Assembly (NCBI GenBank): GCA_045657465.1
Contig: JAZOTD010000007.1
Location: 1-64,000 of the forward strand
DNA length: 64,000 bases
Direction: 5' to 3'
Source: RGIG1681 sp045657465
Lineage (GTDB): Bacteria > Bacillota > Clostridia > Christensenellales > UBA1242
In this document: in pieces, positions 24,920 to 34,372 of the stretch
Numbering within the stretch: the first letter of the stretch is position 1
How the letters are laid out: each line of letters begins with the position of its first letter
Position numbers and translations under genes: made by a program
Notes under the pieces: model-generated
Databases searched by the model: none
The model's input: the letters and a program-made list of their open reading frames with translations, nothing else
What the model was told of the DNA's origin: nothing

Positions 24920-25552
24920 ATGTTTAAACATATTAAAAAAATTAAAAAATTAAAACAAAGCAAGGCAATGAAAGAAGCAATTGAATTTGATTATGACAAA
25001 GAAGGTCGTGTTCAAATCAACGTTGGGCTTCAAGAAGCGGAAGATTTTTTTGCACCGTTTTCATATAAGTCGTATGAGTTTATGAATAATGATGTAAATG
25101 ATTATATAAATAAATGTGAAGCTGCAGTTCCTATAAAAGAAGAGCTTTCTCTTGACATTTACACCGAAACAACAACAACCAATGAAGAAAAACAGCGTAT
25201 CAAACGCACTGTTAAGCGTCATCATGCTGAAGAAATTGTTCGCATCAACGCAAAACTTCGTCGAAATCTCACTGAAGGCATTGTGTTTTCTGTGATAGGT
25301 TGTATCATATTATTACTTGAAGCAATCTTGCTCGTTAAGCTTGATAATTTTTATCTTGACACTCTGCTTGCTGTTGTTGGTTGGTTGTTTTTGTGGGACG
25401 GGCTTGAAGTTATGCTTTCTGACAGAAGTGAATTAAAACGAAAAAAGATTCGAAGTTTTAGATTAATGAATGCAAAAGTTCATGTTCGAAAATATAGCAA
25501 AAAAATCCAAAGAGAATACAATTTTGGTGACTATGAAGAAAATGATGATTAA
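24920..25552 (+). CDS. Hypothetical membrane protein, two spans
   Basis: 210 residues; ATG with AAGGA. A basic start, a soluble N-terminal domain (residues 20-85), a Lys/Arg/His-rich stretch (KQRIKRTVKRHHAEEIVR), then two membrane spans at about 118-138 and 143-160, and a basic tail. Both ends should be cytosolic. I do not recognise a family. Single gene with its own promoter and a shared terminator. Confidence 0.65.
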   Translation: MFKHIKKIKKLKQSKAMKEAIEFDYDKEGRVQINVGLQEAEDFFAPFSYKSYEFMNNDVNDYINKCEAAVPIKEELSLDIYTETTTTNEEKQRIKRTVKRHHAEEIVRINAKLRRNLTEGIVFSVIGCIILLLEAILLVKLDNFYLDTLLAVVGWLFLWDGLEVMLSDRSELKRKKIRSFRLMNAKVHVRKYSKKIQREYNFGDYEENDD

Positions 25553-25553
25553 A

Positions 25554-25583
25554 AAACTCACATCTTTATGATGTGAGTTTTTA
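25554..25583. terminator. Bidirectional terminator
   Basis: Perfect stem AAACTCACATC/GATGTGAGTTT, loop TTTAT, between convergent genes with A and T runs outside. Confidence 0.9.
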
Positions 25584-26147
25584 TTCTTCGTGATTTTTAT
25601 TTCTTTTAACAGGTTTATCTCTTAGGTCTAAAAAGTTTTGTTTGATTAGTGGAATGTTTTTTCTAATAATGATTGCCGCAATCTCAAACATAATCATAAA
25701 CAGCGTTATGATTATTGACAAGATGGCATATGCAATTGCTGAAAGACTAGTTGTTCCGGTTGTTATAAAAGCACTGATTGCAGTAATAATTGAAAGTGTA
25801 AAGTTTAAAATGCGAATTATATATTTGAAAAATTTTGTGGCACTTTTATAATTTTTCAGTCTGGATTTTAATTTTTTTCGATTGCCAAGATTTATTAAAA
25901 TAATAAAGAGAAATGCAAGTGCATACGCTAAAAGCAAATATATAATAACTTTTGAAAGAAAGGTTTTTTCAGCCAGTCTATATGTGATGAAAAGCGTGTA
26001 GCTTGAATAAAGTGCGATGGATAAAATATTCCACACCAAAAAGAAAATTTTAACTTTGGTTTTTGGCGCTGCCTCTTCTTCATATTCTGGCGTGTTTGCC
26101 ACATTTGATTCTTTTATGATTTCTTTTCTTTTAAATAATTTCATCAT
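25581..26147 (-). CDS. Hypothetical membrane protein, four spans
   Basis: 188 residues, starting at one of two adjacent ATGs (26147 or 26144). Four hydrophobic segments at about 33-53, 64-86, 108-130 and 135-160, with a charged N-terminus (KLFKRKEIIKE) and a basic tail (KPVKRNKNHEE). No Shine-Dalgarno sequence: a TATAAT ends only six bases before the ATG, which suggests a leaderless mRNA. Transcribed away from the ABC exporter gene. Function unknown. Confidence 0.65.
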   Translation of the reverse strand: MMKLFKRKEIIKESNVANTPEYEEEAAPKTKVKIFFLVWNILSIALYSSYTLFITYRLAEKTFLSKVIIYLLLAYALAFLFIILINLGNRKKLKSRLKNYKSATKFFKYIIRILNFTLSIITAISAFITTGTTSLSAIAYAILSIIITLFMIMFEIAAIIIRKNIPLIKQNFLDLRDKPVKRNKNHEE

Positions 26148-26153
26148 ACAAAA

Positions 26154-26182
26154 ATTATAAAGTATTGCCTAAAATAAAGCAA
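26154..26182 (-). promoter_or_regulatory. Promoter abutting the ATG of the four-span protein
   Basis: Minus strand: TTGCTT (26182-26177), 17 bases, TATAAT (26159-26154); the ATG is at 26147. Confidence 0.65.
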
Positions 26183-26198
26183 ATTAAAATTAATTAGT

Positions 26199-26228
26199 TT
26201 GTATAAACTTTCTATGGTGTGTTATATT
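26199..26228 (+). promoter_or_regulatory. Promoter of the ABC exporter gene
   Basis: TTGTAT (26199-26204), 18 bases, TATATT (26223-26228). The first ATG is only seven bases further on. Confidence 0.55.
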
Positions 26229-26235
26229 AGGGGCA

Positions 26236-28005
26236 ATGAAGGTAAATATTATGTCAAAAAAAGATAAGATAAAAAAAGTTAAGTCTCACAATATGCGAAA
26301 GATTTTGCCATTTTATGCAAAGCACAAGGGTTTGTTTTCACTACTAATAATAATGTTCTTATTGCATGGTGCTCTTGGAATTGCTATGCCGGTTCTGTCA
26401 GCGACATCGCTTGCAAACCTGGCTGTTGGTGAGTTTGACTTGGCGATTAAGTTTGCAATTATGATGGCGGCTGTGTCACTGTCAAGAGTGGTTTTTGTAA
26501 CATTACAACAATACTTTTATATAAAGTTTAATGCAAAAATCGAGTATTCACTGCTTAGAGAATTGATGGGGTCAATCGGCAGAGTTCAAATGAAGGTTAT
26601 TGACAGGGTTCAAACGGGTTATTTGACAGAGAGAATTTCGTCAGATGTTGGCGTTGTCAGCAAAACATATTTAGACATTGTCGATGTGTGTTTTGACATA
26701 CTAACAAACGCCGTGTTTTTGGTCTATATTGCCTTTTTAAACTGGCAAATATTTTTGATGTTTTTGGGATATGTAATAATTTTGTATATAATCTGTGTTT
26801 TCAAATCAAGATCATGGATTAGAGGTAGAAAAAAAGGCAAAAAGATTCTTGATGAGGCACGCTCGGCATATGTTGAACAAATCACAAGCATACGAGACAT
26901 TAGGCTTTTAAACATTGGCAAAAATGTTGATAATTATTCAAATGATGTCATGCAACATGCTCTTGAAGAAAGAAAAAAAGTTGTGTTTAAAAGAAGATTA
27001 TTTAGTTCACTTCAAACAGTTTTTTCTGTTAGCTTTGAACTTTTGTTTTTAGTTCTTGGAATTGTGTTTGTAAAACAAGAGCTATTGCTTCTCGCCGGCC
27101 TTTTGGTAATTTATACTTATTATGGCAGGGTTGATGGGCTTGTCAGTTATGTATCAACGTTCAAAGAATTTATGGCTGAAGGTGAAGTTTCTGCAAGCAG
27201 AATTTTTGAAGTTATTGAAGACTACGAAAAAGAAGAATTTGGCACAGAGTCACTTGAAAATTTTTCTGGAAACATAACACTAAAAAACGTTAAATTTGCT
27301 TATGAAGACACACTTGTTTTAAATGATGTCGATATGGAGTTTAAGGCAGGCGAAATGACTGCTCTTGTTGGAAAAAGTGGTTCTGGCAAAAGCACGGTTT
27401 TGAGTTTGCTTTCAAAACTGTATTCAGCCGGTGATGGTGCAATTTTGTTAGATGATAAAAACATTGAATCACTTTCTGCTGATGCGATTCGTTCAAACAT
27501 TGGTGCGGTGTCGCAAATGCCATATATTTTTAATGCGTCAATAAGACAAAATTTGTTGTTTGTTAAACCAGATGCCACTGAAGAAGAATTGATAAAGGTT
27601 TTAAAAGATGCACAGATTTATAATGATGTCAAAAACTTTAAAGACGGAATCGACACCGTCATTGGCAAAAATGGCATAATGATTTCTGGTGGTCAAAGAC
27701 AAAGACTTGCCATAGCAAGACTTCTTCTTACAAATTCAAAAGTGATTATTTTTGACGAAGCCACAAGTGCACTTGACAATGAGAACCAGAGCAAGATTGT
27801 TGATATTTTAGAAAAATACAAAAAAGATAAAACCATAATTATTGTTGCGCACAGACTTTCAACCATTGTTAATGCAGATAAAATTTATATGATTGAACAA
27901 GGAAAAGTTTGTGGGGAAGGAACTCACAAAGACTTGATGAAAAGCTGCAGTGCATACAAAGAACTTTATGAGCTAGAAGAAAATAGTGCACATGTTGAAA
28001 ATTAA
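26236..28005 (+). CDS. ABC exporter, fused membrane and ATPase domains
   Basis: 589 residues if the ATG at 26236 is used (leaderless start), 584 from the ATG at 26251, which has AAGG and may be the real one. Residues 25-315 hold six membrane spans of the type I exporter fold; residues 345-580 are the ATPase with Walker A GKSGSGKST (379-387), signature ISGGQ (483-487), Walker B VIIFDEAT (503-510) and the H-loop IVAHRLST. A half-transporter that must dimerise; no partner gene is adjacent, so a homodimer is likely. It may export a lipid, drug or peptide. Confidence 0.9.
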   Translation: MKVNIMSKKDKIKKVKSHNMRKILPFYAKHKGLFSLLIIMFLLHGALGIAMPVLSATSLANLAVGEFDLAIKFAIMMAAVSLSRVVFVTLQQYFYIKFNAKIEYSLLRELMGSIGRVQMKVIDRVQTGYLTERISSDVGVVSKTYLDIVDVCFDILTNAVFLVYIAFLNWQIFLMFLGYVIILYIICVFKSRSWIRGRKKGKKILDEARSAYVEQITSIRDIRLLNIGKNVDNYSNDVMQHALEERKKVVFKRRLFSSLQTVFSVSFELLFLVLGIVFVKQELLLLAGLLVIYTYYGRVDGLVSYVSTFKEFMAEGEVSASRIFEVIEDYEKEEFGTESLENFSGNITLKNVKFAYEDTLVLNDVDMEFKAGEMTALVGKSGSGKSTVLSLLSKLYSAGDGAILLDDKNIESLSADAIRSNIGAVSQMPYIFNASIRQNLLFVKPDATEEELIKVLKDAQIYNDVKNFKDGIDTVIGKNGIMISGGQRQRLAIARLLLTNSKVIIFDEATSALDNENQSKIVDILEKYKKDKTIIIVAHRLSTIVNADKIYMIEQGKVCGEGTHKDLMKSCSAYKELYELEENSAHVEN

Positions 28006-28059
28006 TTTGTTAATTTAAAAAATATAAAAAATAAATCGTTATTTTAATATTATTAATAA

Positions 28060-28109
28060 AAAAATAGAGAAAATCACAAATTTTTAAAGTTTGTATTTTC
28101 TCTATTTTT
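28060..28109. terminator. Long bidirectional terminator
   Basis: Outer stem AAAAATAGAGAAAAT/ATTTTCTCTATTTTT with an inner ACAAA/TTTGT pair, between the ABC exporter gene and mnmG. Confidence 0.85.
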
Positions 28110-28169
28110 GATTGTTTAAATGTAAAATTGCACTAAATTTTATTAGAATTATACATTTTAAAATAAAAA

Positions 28170-30080
28170 TTATTTTAAATACATCAACAAAACAGTGATG
28201 TCGGCTGGGCTAACGCCAGAAATTCGAGTTGCCATGCCAACTGTGAGTGGTTTGATTTTGTTGAGCTTTTCACGAGCTTCTAATCTCAACCCTTCAAGCT
28301 TCATGAAGTCTAAATTTTCAGGAATCTTTTTTTCTTCAAGCTTTCTTGATTGTTCAACTTGTTCCATTTGGCGGGTGAGATAGCCAGAATATTTTATATC
28401 AATATCAACGGCGGTCAAAATCTCTCTAGCATAACCTTTGACAAGTTTAAGATTTTTGTTTAAATCCACAAGTGAAACATTTGGTCTTTTGATTAAGTTC
28501 TCAATGCTTGTGTTTTGTGGTGGGATTGACTCGCCAATTTTTTCAAGATATTTTTTCATATTTTCATCAATTTTAATTGATTTTTTAATCTCTTGCTTTA
28601 GTTTTGCGATTTTTTGCATTTTCTTTTTGTAGTGATTATATCTTTCATCATCAACAAGCCCAACACGTCTGCCGATTTCAGTGAGACGTTGGTCAGCGTT
28701 GTCTTGGCGAAGAATAAGTCTAAACTCGGCACGGCTGGTCATCATTCTATATGGTTCGTTAGTTCCTTTTGTTGTAAGGTCATCAACAAGAACGCCAATA
28801 TATGATTCATCTCTTTTTAAAATTAATTGTTCTTTTCCTTGAAGAAAGAGTGATGCATTGATGCCGGCCAAAATGCCTTGACCTGCGGCTTCTTCATAAC
28901 CGCTGGTTCCATTTACTTGTCCCGCACAGAAAATGCCTTTAACTTTTTTAAATTCAAGTGTAGGGTAAAGGTTGAGTGGGTCAATGCAATCATATTCGAT
29001 TGCGTAAGCATATTTCAAGATCTTTGTTTTTTCCATGCCTTCGATTGATTCAACCATTTGGTGTTGAATATCCATAGGCATGCTGGTTGAAAGACCTTGA
29101 ATATAAATTGTGTTGTCATCAAGTGTTTCTGGTTCCAAGAAAATTTGATGGCGGTCTTTGTCTGAAAATCTAACAAATTTAGATTCGATTGATGGGCAAT
29201 ATCTTGGACCTTCTCCAGTTATGACACCAGAATACATAGGTGCCTTGTCTAGATTTTCCATGATAATTCGCTTTGTTTCTTCACTTGTATATCCAAGCCA
29301 GCATGAGCGAATGTTTTTGTTTGCCTTTTTTGTTAAGAACGAAAAGGTTTGAATGTTTGTGTCGCCTTTTTGTTCAATAAACTTTTTATAATTGATAGTG
29401 TCGCCGTCAACACGTGGGGGAGTTCCTGTTTTGAAACGTCTAACATCAAATCCAATGTCGATTAATGATTGAGTTAAGCCTTTTGCATAAGGAAATCCAG
29501 ATGGCCCAGATGATTTGATAATTTCTCCAGTGATTGTTCTTGCGTCAAGGTATACGCCAGTGGTGACAACGACAGCTTTTGTAAAGAATGTTTTTCCGTC
29601 AGCGGTTTTAACCGCTTTGAGTGTTCCGTCTTCGACAACAATTTCGGTGCATTCGCCGTCATAGATGTATAGGTTTTCTTGGTCTTCAAGTGCTTTTTGC
29701 ATTGATCTGTGATAACCAGTTTTGTCAATTTGTGCCCTTAAGCTTTGAACAGCTGGGCCTTTTCCCATATTGAGCATTCGAAGTTGAATTGTGTTTTTGT
29801 CAGCCTGCTTACCCATTTCACCACCAAGCGCATCAACTTCGCAAACAATATGACCTTTTGCAGTTCCGCCAATGCTTGGATTGCATGGCAAAAAAGCGAT
29901 GTTATCTCTAACAAGGTTAATAATCAAAGTTTTTTGACCTGTTCTGGCAAGTGCCAAACACGCTTCGCATCCCGCATGACCTGCACCAATAACAACGGCG
30001 TCAAAAGAGTCGCCGTCATTAATGTCATATTCTTTGTTTTCGATATTTTTTGCGTAATCGGTTATATCATAATTTTGCAT
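28170..30080 (-). CDS. mnmG: tRNA uridine-5-carboxymethylaminomethyl modification enzyme MnmG
   Basis: 636 residues from the ATG at 30080 with AAGGAG; a TTG at 30098 is rejected. FAD loop VVIGAGHAGCEA (32-37), then LPCNPSIGG and KGHIVCEVDALGG, GTPPRVDG and the C-terminal tRNA-binding helices with PLTVGMATRISGVSPADI. With MnmE it makes the cmnm5 group on U34 of tRNAs. Third gene of mnmE-GNAT-mnmG. Ends at a shared terminator. Confidence 0.97.
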   Translation of the reverse strand: MQNYDITDYAKNIENKEYDINDGDSFDAVVIGAGHAGCEACLALARTGQKTLIINLVRDNIAFLPCNPSIGGTAKGHIVCEVDALGGEMGKQADKNTIQLRMLNMGKGPAVQSLRAQIDKTGYHRSMQKALEDQENLYIYDGECTEIVVEDGTLKAVKTADGKTFFTKAVVVTTGVYLDARTITGEIIKSSGPSGFPYAKGLTQSLIDIGFDVRRFKTGTPPRVDGDTINYKKFIEQKGDTNIQTFSFLTKKANKNIRSCWLGYTSEETKRIIMENLDKAPMYSGVITGEGPRYCPSIESKFVRFSDKDRHQIFLEPETLDDNTIYIQGLSTSMPMDIQHQMVESIEGMEKTKILKYAYAIEYDCIDPLNLYPTLEFKKVKGIFCAGQVNGTSGYEEAAGQGILAGINASLFLQGKEQLILKRDESYIGVLVDDLTTKGTNEPYRMMTSRAEFRLILRQDNADQRLTEIGRRVGLVDDERYNHYKKKMQKIAKLKQEIKKSIKIDENMKKYLEKIGESIPPQNTSIENLIKRPNVSLVDLNKNLKLVKGYAREILTAVDIDIKYSGYLTRQMEQVEQSRKLEEKKIPENLDFMKLEGLRLEAREKLNKIKPLTVGMATRISGVSPADITVLLMYLK

Positions 30081-30090
30081 AAAATGCTCC

Positions 30091-30663
30091 TTATTCAAAA
30101 CTGCTTTGGTTTATTGCTTTTTCTATTTCGGGCATAATTCCTGTTGCTCTCACAAAACGCGAATTTTTTTGTTCTGCAAATGTGAATCCAAAAGATTTAT
30201 ATAATGCCAAACTACCAGCATTGGTTTTATCTATATACGAAAACACATAGTGTGGCGTTTTTATATTTTTTGAGAGCCCCAAATATTTATTTGGATTTGA
30301 AAAAAATTCAGTAAAAATCGACCTGCCATATCCCTGATGTTGATATTTTGGGCTAATGACTACATATTGCAAAAAGAGTTCCGGCATAGTAGTTTGCAAA
30401 TCAAAAGCTTGGCATAAAAGAAACCCCAAAATTTCATCGTCTTTGGTTTTTGCAACCAATGCTTTTTTTATTTCATTTTTTCCAATATGAATTGCTTCAT
30501 AATTCATCTCGATAACTTCGTCAAGGTTATATAAAAGCTTATCTTCCAAGATAAAGTGTTCAATATTTTTATATTCTTGAGTGTCGGCATAATCGGTTTC
30601 CCACTTTGCAATTTGAGCTTTGTCTGGCTCAAGATTCATGTCGACAATTTTATAACTTTTCAT
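30091..30663 (-). CDS. GNAT-family N-acetyltransferase between mnmE and mnmG
   Basis: 190 residues. Acetyl-CoA loop: LQYVVISPKYQHQGYGRSIF (Q-H-Q-G-Y-G), then DKTNAGSLALYKSFGF. ATG one base after the mnmE stop, its ribosome site (AGG) in the mnmE end; the stop is 10 bases before mnmG. So it is translated with two tRNA-modification genes. It might act on a tRNA modification or on a protein; nothing in the sequence decides this. Confidence 0.83.
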   Translation of the reverse strand: MKSYKIVDMNLEPDKAQIAKWETDYADTQEYKNIEHFILEDKLLYNLDEVIEMNYEAIHIGKNEIKKALVAKTKDDEILGFLLCQAFDLQTTMPELFLQYVVISPKYQHQGYGRSIFTEFFSNPNKYLGLSKNIKTPHYVFSYIDKTNAGSLALYKSFGFTFAEQKNSRFVRATGIMPEIEKAINQSSFE

Positions 30664-30664
30664 A

Positions 30665-32014
30665 CTATTTTCCTAAACAGAATTTTTTGAAGATTTGGTC
30701 AATAATATCTTCACTTGTTGTGTTTCCAGTGATTTCTCCAATGTTGATGTATGCTTGCTTAATGTCAATAGAAACAAGGTCAAGAGTGTCTTCACCAATA
30801 TTTGATGTTGCTCGGTTAATGCTTTCAGTTGCACGAATAAGTGCGTCTTTGTGACGTTCATTTGTGATAATCAAGCTATCAGCTGGAATATTTGAAATTT
30901 TAGTGATTTCTAAAATTTTAGATTTAAGTGTTTCAATGCCACTGCCTGTGGTTGTGCTGATTTCAATCTCGCCGTCAAAACTTTCCAAAAGCTTAGTTTC
31001 AAGGTCTGATTTTGTTTTGATGACAATATAGTTTTTGCCTTGGATAGATTCAAAAATATCTTTGTCTTCTTTTGAATATTCTCTGCTTGAGTCAATCAAG
31101 AACAAAATAATGTCGGCTTGGTCCATCAAGCTTTTTGCCTTGTCAACGCCGATTTTTTCAACCTTGTCAGTAGTTTCATGTATGCCTGCTGTGTCAATAA
31201 GATTGATTTTGATATCGTCAAGCATAAAGCTGTCTTCAATTGTGTCACGAGTTGTGCCGGCAATGTCAGTTACAATTGCACGTTCACGTTGCAACAAAAA
31301 GTTTAACAAGCTAGACTTTCCAACATTTGGCTTTCCAACAATCAAAACATTGATGCCAGACTTGATAATTTTTCCAACATCGCTGGTGTTAATAACTTCT
31401 TGCATTTTTGAAGATAAAACCATAAGGCGTTGTTTAACCTTTGCCTTTGTGATATATTCAATAGTTTCTTCAGGGTAGTCAAATGAAACTTCAATTTCTG
31501 AAAGAATATCTGTGAGCTCTTTTTGTGCATCATATGCAAGCTTACTTAAGTTGCCAGACAAGAGTTGATAGCCGGCTCTTACTTCAGCATCGCTTTCTGC
31601 ATTAATCATATCCATCATGCCTTCAGCAGACGAGAGTGATACTTTGCCATTCAAAAAGGCACGTTTTGTAAATTCGCCATTGGTTGCAATTCTTGCACCA
31701 CATTCTATGCATGCACGCATAACGCCGTTTGCAATCTGGTTTCCACCATGGCATTGAAATTCAACCATATCTTCGCCAGTGTATGACTTTGGTGCTTTAA
31801 ACACCACGCACATAGCTTGTTCATTGAATGATTTTGTTGAAATTGTGCCAAGGGTGAGCATTCTTGGAGTTAGTTCACTTGGTTTTGTTTTGTTTGTGGT
31901 TGAAAAAAGCATGTCAGCGATTGAAATGGCTTCACCACCTGACATTCTAACAATTGAAATAGCTCCTGAACTTGAGCCCGTTGAAACGGCTACGATTGTA
32001 TCTTTGTTTTCCAT
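30665..32014 (-). CDS. mnmE: tRNA modification GTPase MnmE
   Basis: 449 residues. Folate-binding N-domain (1-118), helical domain, and G domain with GKPNVGKS (227-234), GTTRD, DTAG (274-277) and TKSD; the last five residues FCLGK hold the conserved CxGK Cys. Partner of MnmG. No ribosome site: a TATAAT ends seven bases before the ATG with TTGAAA 16 bases upstream, so the mRNA should be leaderless. Confidence 0.97.
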   Translation of the reverse strand: MENKDTIVAVSTGSSSGAISIVRMSGGEAISIADMLFSTTNKTKPSELTPRMLTLGTISTKSFNEQAMCVVFKAPKSYTGEDMVEFQCHGGNQIANGVMRACIECGARIATNGEFTKRAFLNGKVSLSSAEGMMDMINAESDAEVRAGYQLLSGNLSKLAYDAQKELTDILSEIEVSFDYPEETIEYITKAKVKQRLMVLSSKMQEVINTSDVGKIIKSGINVLIVGKPNVGKSSLLNFLLQRERAIVTDIAGTTRDTIEDSFMLDDIKINLIDTAGIHETTDKVEKIGVDKAKSLMDQADIILFLIDSSREYSKEDKDIFESIQGKNYIVIKTKSDLETKLLESFDGEIEISTTTGSGIETLKSKILEITKISNIPADSLIITNERHKDALIRATESINRATSNIGEDTLDLVSIDIKQAYINIGEITGNTTSEDIIDQIFKKFCLGK

Positions 32015-32021
32015 AAGTTAA

Positions 32022-32049
32022 ATTATAACAAATTTGATCGATTTTTCAA
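32022..32049 (-). promoter_or_regulatory. Promoter abutting the ATG of mnmE
   Basis: Minus strand: TTGAAA (32049-32044), 16 bases, TATAAT (32027-32022); ATG at 32014, seven bases after the -10. Confidence 0.7.
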
Positions 32050-32111
32050 TAATTTTGCATAATTTTATAAAAATAACTAAATTTGATAGGGTGTGTGTAA
32101 AATTAAAAAAT

Positions 32112-32139
32112 AAAAAACACCGAATATTCGGTGTTTTTT
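32112..32139 (-). terminator. Terminator of the rpmH-jag operon
   Basis: Perfect palindrome AAAAAACACCGAAT/ATTCGGTGTTTTTT, nine bases after the jag stop. Confidence 0.93.
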
Positions 32140-32148
32140 ATTGTTGTC

Positions 32149-32868
32149 TTAGTTTAAATCAGCTCTTGGTTCTTTGTTTTTATGTTCTTCAGCTTCAGTG
32201 ATTGTGTCATCATCGAAATAATCTTCAATTTCTTGCATATTTTTTTGACGAGCAATATTGCTTTTTAGTTTAACAACTACATATCTGTTTGGTTCGTTGC
32301 CATAGCTTTCAGTGATGACTTTGTCATGGTTTGCAAGAGCAGAGTGAATGATTCTTCTTTCATAAGAATTCATAGCTTCAAACTTAAATTCTTTGTGGTC
32401 ACGAAGAACTTTGCCTGCAGTTCTTTTTGCAAGATTGGTGAGTGTTTCTTCACGTTTAACAATATAGTTGTTGCTGTCAACAGTCACACGTTTTGATTCT
32501 TCTCTTGATTTGCCCTTGTTATAAATTGCATTTGCAACAGTTTGGAATTCTTCAATTGAATCGCCATGTTTGCCAATAAAGAGTGCTGCGTCTGTTCCTG
32601 TAACATTTACCAAAAAGTCAGCTTCTCTTTCTTCAACATAAACGTCAAGTTCAAGACCCATAAGGCTAATCATTTTTTCAACAAGTTCTTTAACAACAGC
32701 TTCTTCAGCAGAAGTTGTGTTTACTGACAAGCGAACTCTTGCTTTATTGAAAAGCCCAGCTTGTTCCAAAATATCAATTTTAACGTCATCTCTTGTGAGA
32801 CCTAATTTATAAAGACCAATTTCAATAGCTTGGTCAACGGTTTTTCCTTGTGTTTCAATACTTTTCAT
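32149..32868 (-). CDS. jag: Jag/KhpB RNA-binding protein
   Basis: 239 residues; ATG with AGGAG. Jag N-terminal domain (1-50, with GKTVDQAIEIGLYKLGL), KH domain (about 85-160, with LFIGKHGDSIEEFQ as the GxxG loop) and R3H domain (about 165-225, with NSYERRIIHSALANH). It binds RNA with KhpA and affects cell elongation in related bacteria. Directly after yidC, as usual. Ends in an Asp/Glu/Lys tail. Confidence 0.95.
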   Translation of the reverse strand: MKSIETQGKTVDQAIEIGLYKLGLTRDDVKIDILEQAGLFNKARVRLSVNTTSAEEAVVKELVEKMISLMGLELDVYVEEREADFLVNVTGTDAALFIGKHGDSIEEFQTVANAIYNKGKSREESKRVTVDSNNYIVKREETLTNLAKRTAGKVLRDHKEFKFEAMNSYERRIIHSALANHDKVITESYGNEPNRYVVVKLKSNIARQKNMQEIEDYFDDDTITEAEEHKNKEPRADLN

Positions 32869-32877
32869 AAGTTGCTC

Positions 32878-34086
32878 CTAAATTTTTCCTTTTTTTGCAA
32901 GTCTTTCAGCTTCTTTTTCTAAAGATGCTTCAACTGCAAGTCTTTGTTTTTTTGTAAGTGCATTAACAATTAGTGAAACAACTTCACCCAAAGCAATTGA
33001 TGCAATGTTGCTTGCTAAAAGGTAAATACCGAATGATGCACTTGATGTTAAAACAAACATAACCATCATGATAGGCAAGACGAGTTTCATGATTTTCATG
33101 GTCATGCCATTTTGTTGGTCTGATTTTTTAACGATTTGATTTACGAGTTTGTTTTTATATTTGCTGTGAAGTTCTGAAATAAATTGTGATAGGTAAGTAA
33201 TAACACCTGCCAAGATTGCCAAGATGTAGAAACCGTTATTTTTTACTTCATCTTTTGAAATGATGTTTGAGATGCGAGTGTATGCGTCTTTGTTGATATT
33301 TTTTTCAACATATTCAGCATATTCCTTGCCACCATCTTTTGCCATATCTAATAGTTCGTTATAGGTTGGGAATGGGCTTGTTGTTGCATCTGCAACCCAA
33401 ATGTTTTTAACCCAAAGCCAGTCAGCTTTAACTTCATGCCATTCGTCTTGTGCGGCTTGAATTGAAGTTTTTGTGATTTGATTGATTGTGTTTTCATGTT
33501 CATCAACAAATGCTGCATAATCTTGAATGGTTGAACCTGGAACTACTTCAAGATAAACTTTTTCACTTGAATATTTTTCAATCCAAGCATCAACGTCTTT
33601 GTTTGAATCAAGTTCTGGGTATGTTTTTTTTATTTCACTATAAAATGTGTCAGTGTATGCAGCTTCAACATGTTCATATTGGTTGATTGCTTCATATGCA
33701 GAAACATCTCTAAGTGATCCGAAGAATGTGAAGAAAATAACCATTGTTAAAATCATATTCACAAGCATCACGAGACAACCTGTGCCCATCTTTAATCCTT
33801 CACGTTTATAGAGTGCGTTGGTTTGAAGTTGCAAACGTTGTCTGTCGTTGCCAAACTTTTTTTGAAGTTTTGCAACTTCTGGTGCACATTTTTGTTGAAC
33901 GAGTGTTTGCTTTTTTTGAGTGTATTTAGTTAATAAATCTAGTGGAAGAGTTACTGCTTTAACGATTAACGTTAAAAGTAAGATTGTCCAGCCAAGGTTT
34001 CCAACTCCACCTTTTATCCAATTGATCAAAATTGTCCAAAGGTCGTTTGGAGCTTTGAGTGCTGAAACAAATGATAAAATGTTCAT
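32878..34086 (-). CDS. yidC: Membrane protein insertase YidC/Oxa1 family
   Basis: 402 residues; ATG with AAGGAG. Conserved core: GNLGWTILLLTLIVKAVTLPLD, then a cytoplasmic hairpin KKQTLVQQKCAPEVAKLQKKF, and helices at MGTGCLVMLVNMILTMVIFF and near 290-375. Two unusual traits: no lipobox Cys at the N-terminus, which many Firmicutes YidC have, and a soluble insert of about 150 residues (roughly 140-285) between the second and third core helices. Inserts and folds membrane proteins. Fourth gene of the rpmH operon. Confidence 0.93.
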   Translation of the reverse strand: MNILSFVSALKAPNDLWTILINWIKGGVGNLGWTILLLTLIVKAVTLPLDLLTKYTQKKQTLVQQKCAPEVAKLQKKFGNDRQRLQLQTNALYKREGLKMGTGCLVMLVNMILTMVIFFTFFGSLRDVSAYEAINQYEHVEAAYTDTFYSEIKKTYPELDSNKDVDAWIEKYSSEKVYLEVVPGSTIQDYAAFVDEHENTINQITKTSIQAAQDEWHEVKADWLWVKNIWVADATTSPFPTYNELLDMAKDGGKEYAEYVEKNINKDAYTRISNIISKDEVKNNGFYILAILAGVITYLSQFISELHSKYKNKLVNQIVKKSDQQNGMTMKIMKLVLPIMMVMFVLTSSASFGIYLLASNIASIALGEVVSLIVNALTKKQRLAVEASLEKEAERLAKKGKI

Positions 34087-34096
34087 TGATAGCTCC

Positions 34097-34372
34097 TTAC
34101 ATAAAATTTTTAAAGTTCTTTTTAGGGTTGATTGGAACAGGGTCTGTTCCGCCTTTAGAACGTGGGTTGCACCTGCAAAGCCTAATAATGGTTAGTTTTA
34201 AACCACTAAAAAAACCCCATTCAGCAAAACAACGACTCGCATAGAGCGAGCATGTTGGTGTAAATTTGCATGCATGGGGAATAAATGGTGAGATGCAAAA
34301 TTTAAATATAGCAACAAAAAACATTGCAATATATTTTGGTATTGAAATAATCGCTTTAAACACTTTTTTCAT
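34097..34372 (-). CDS. yidD: Membrane protein insertion efficiency factor YidD
   Basis: 91 residues. Family marks: FKFCISPFIPHACKFTPTCSLYA and the later LCRCNPRSKGGTDPVP. The first ATG overlaps the end of rnpA by 17 bases. A small amphipathic membrane-associated protein that helps insertion of membrane proteins next to YidC. Confidence 0.96.
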   Translation of the reverse strand: MKKVFKAIISIPKYIAMFFVAIFKFCISPFIPHACKFTPTCSLYASRCFAEWGFFSGLKLTIIRLCRCNPRSKGGTDPVPINPKKNFKNFM

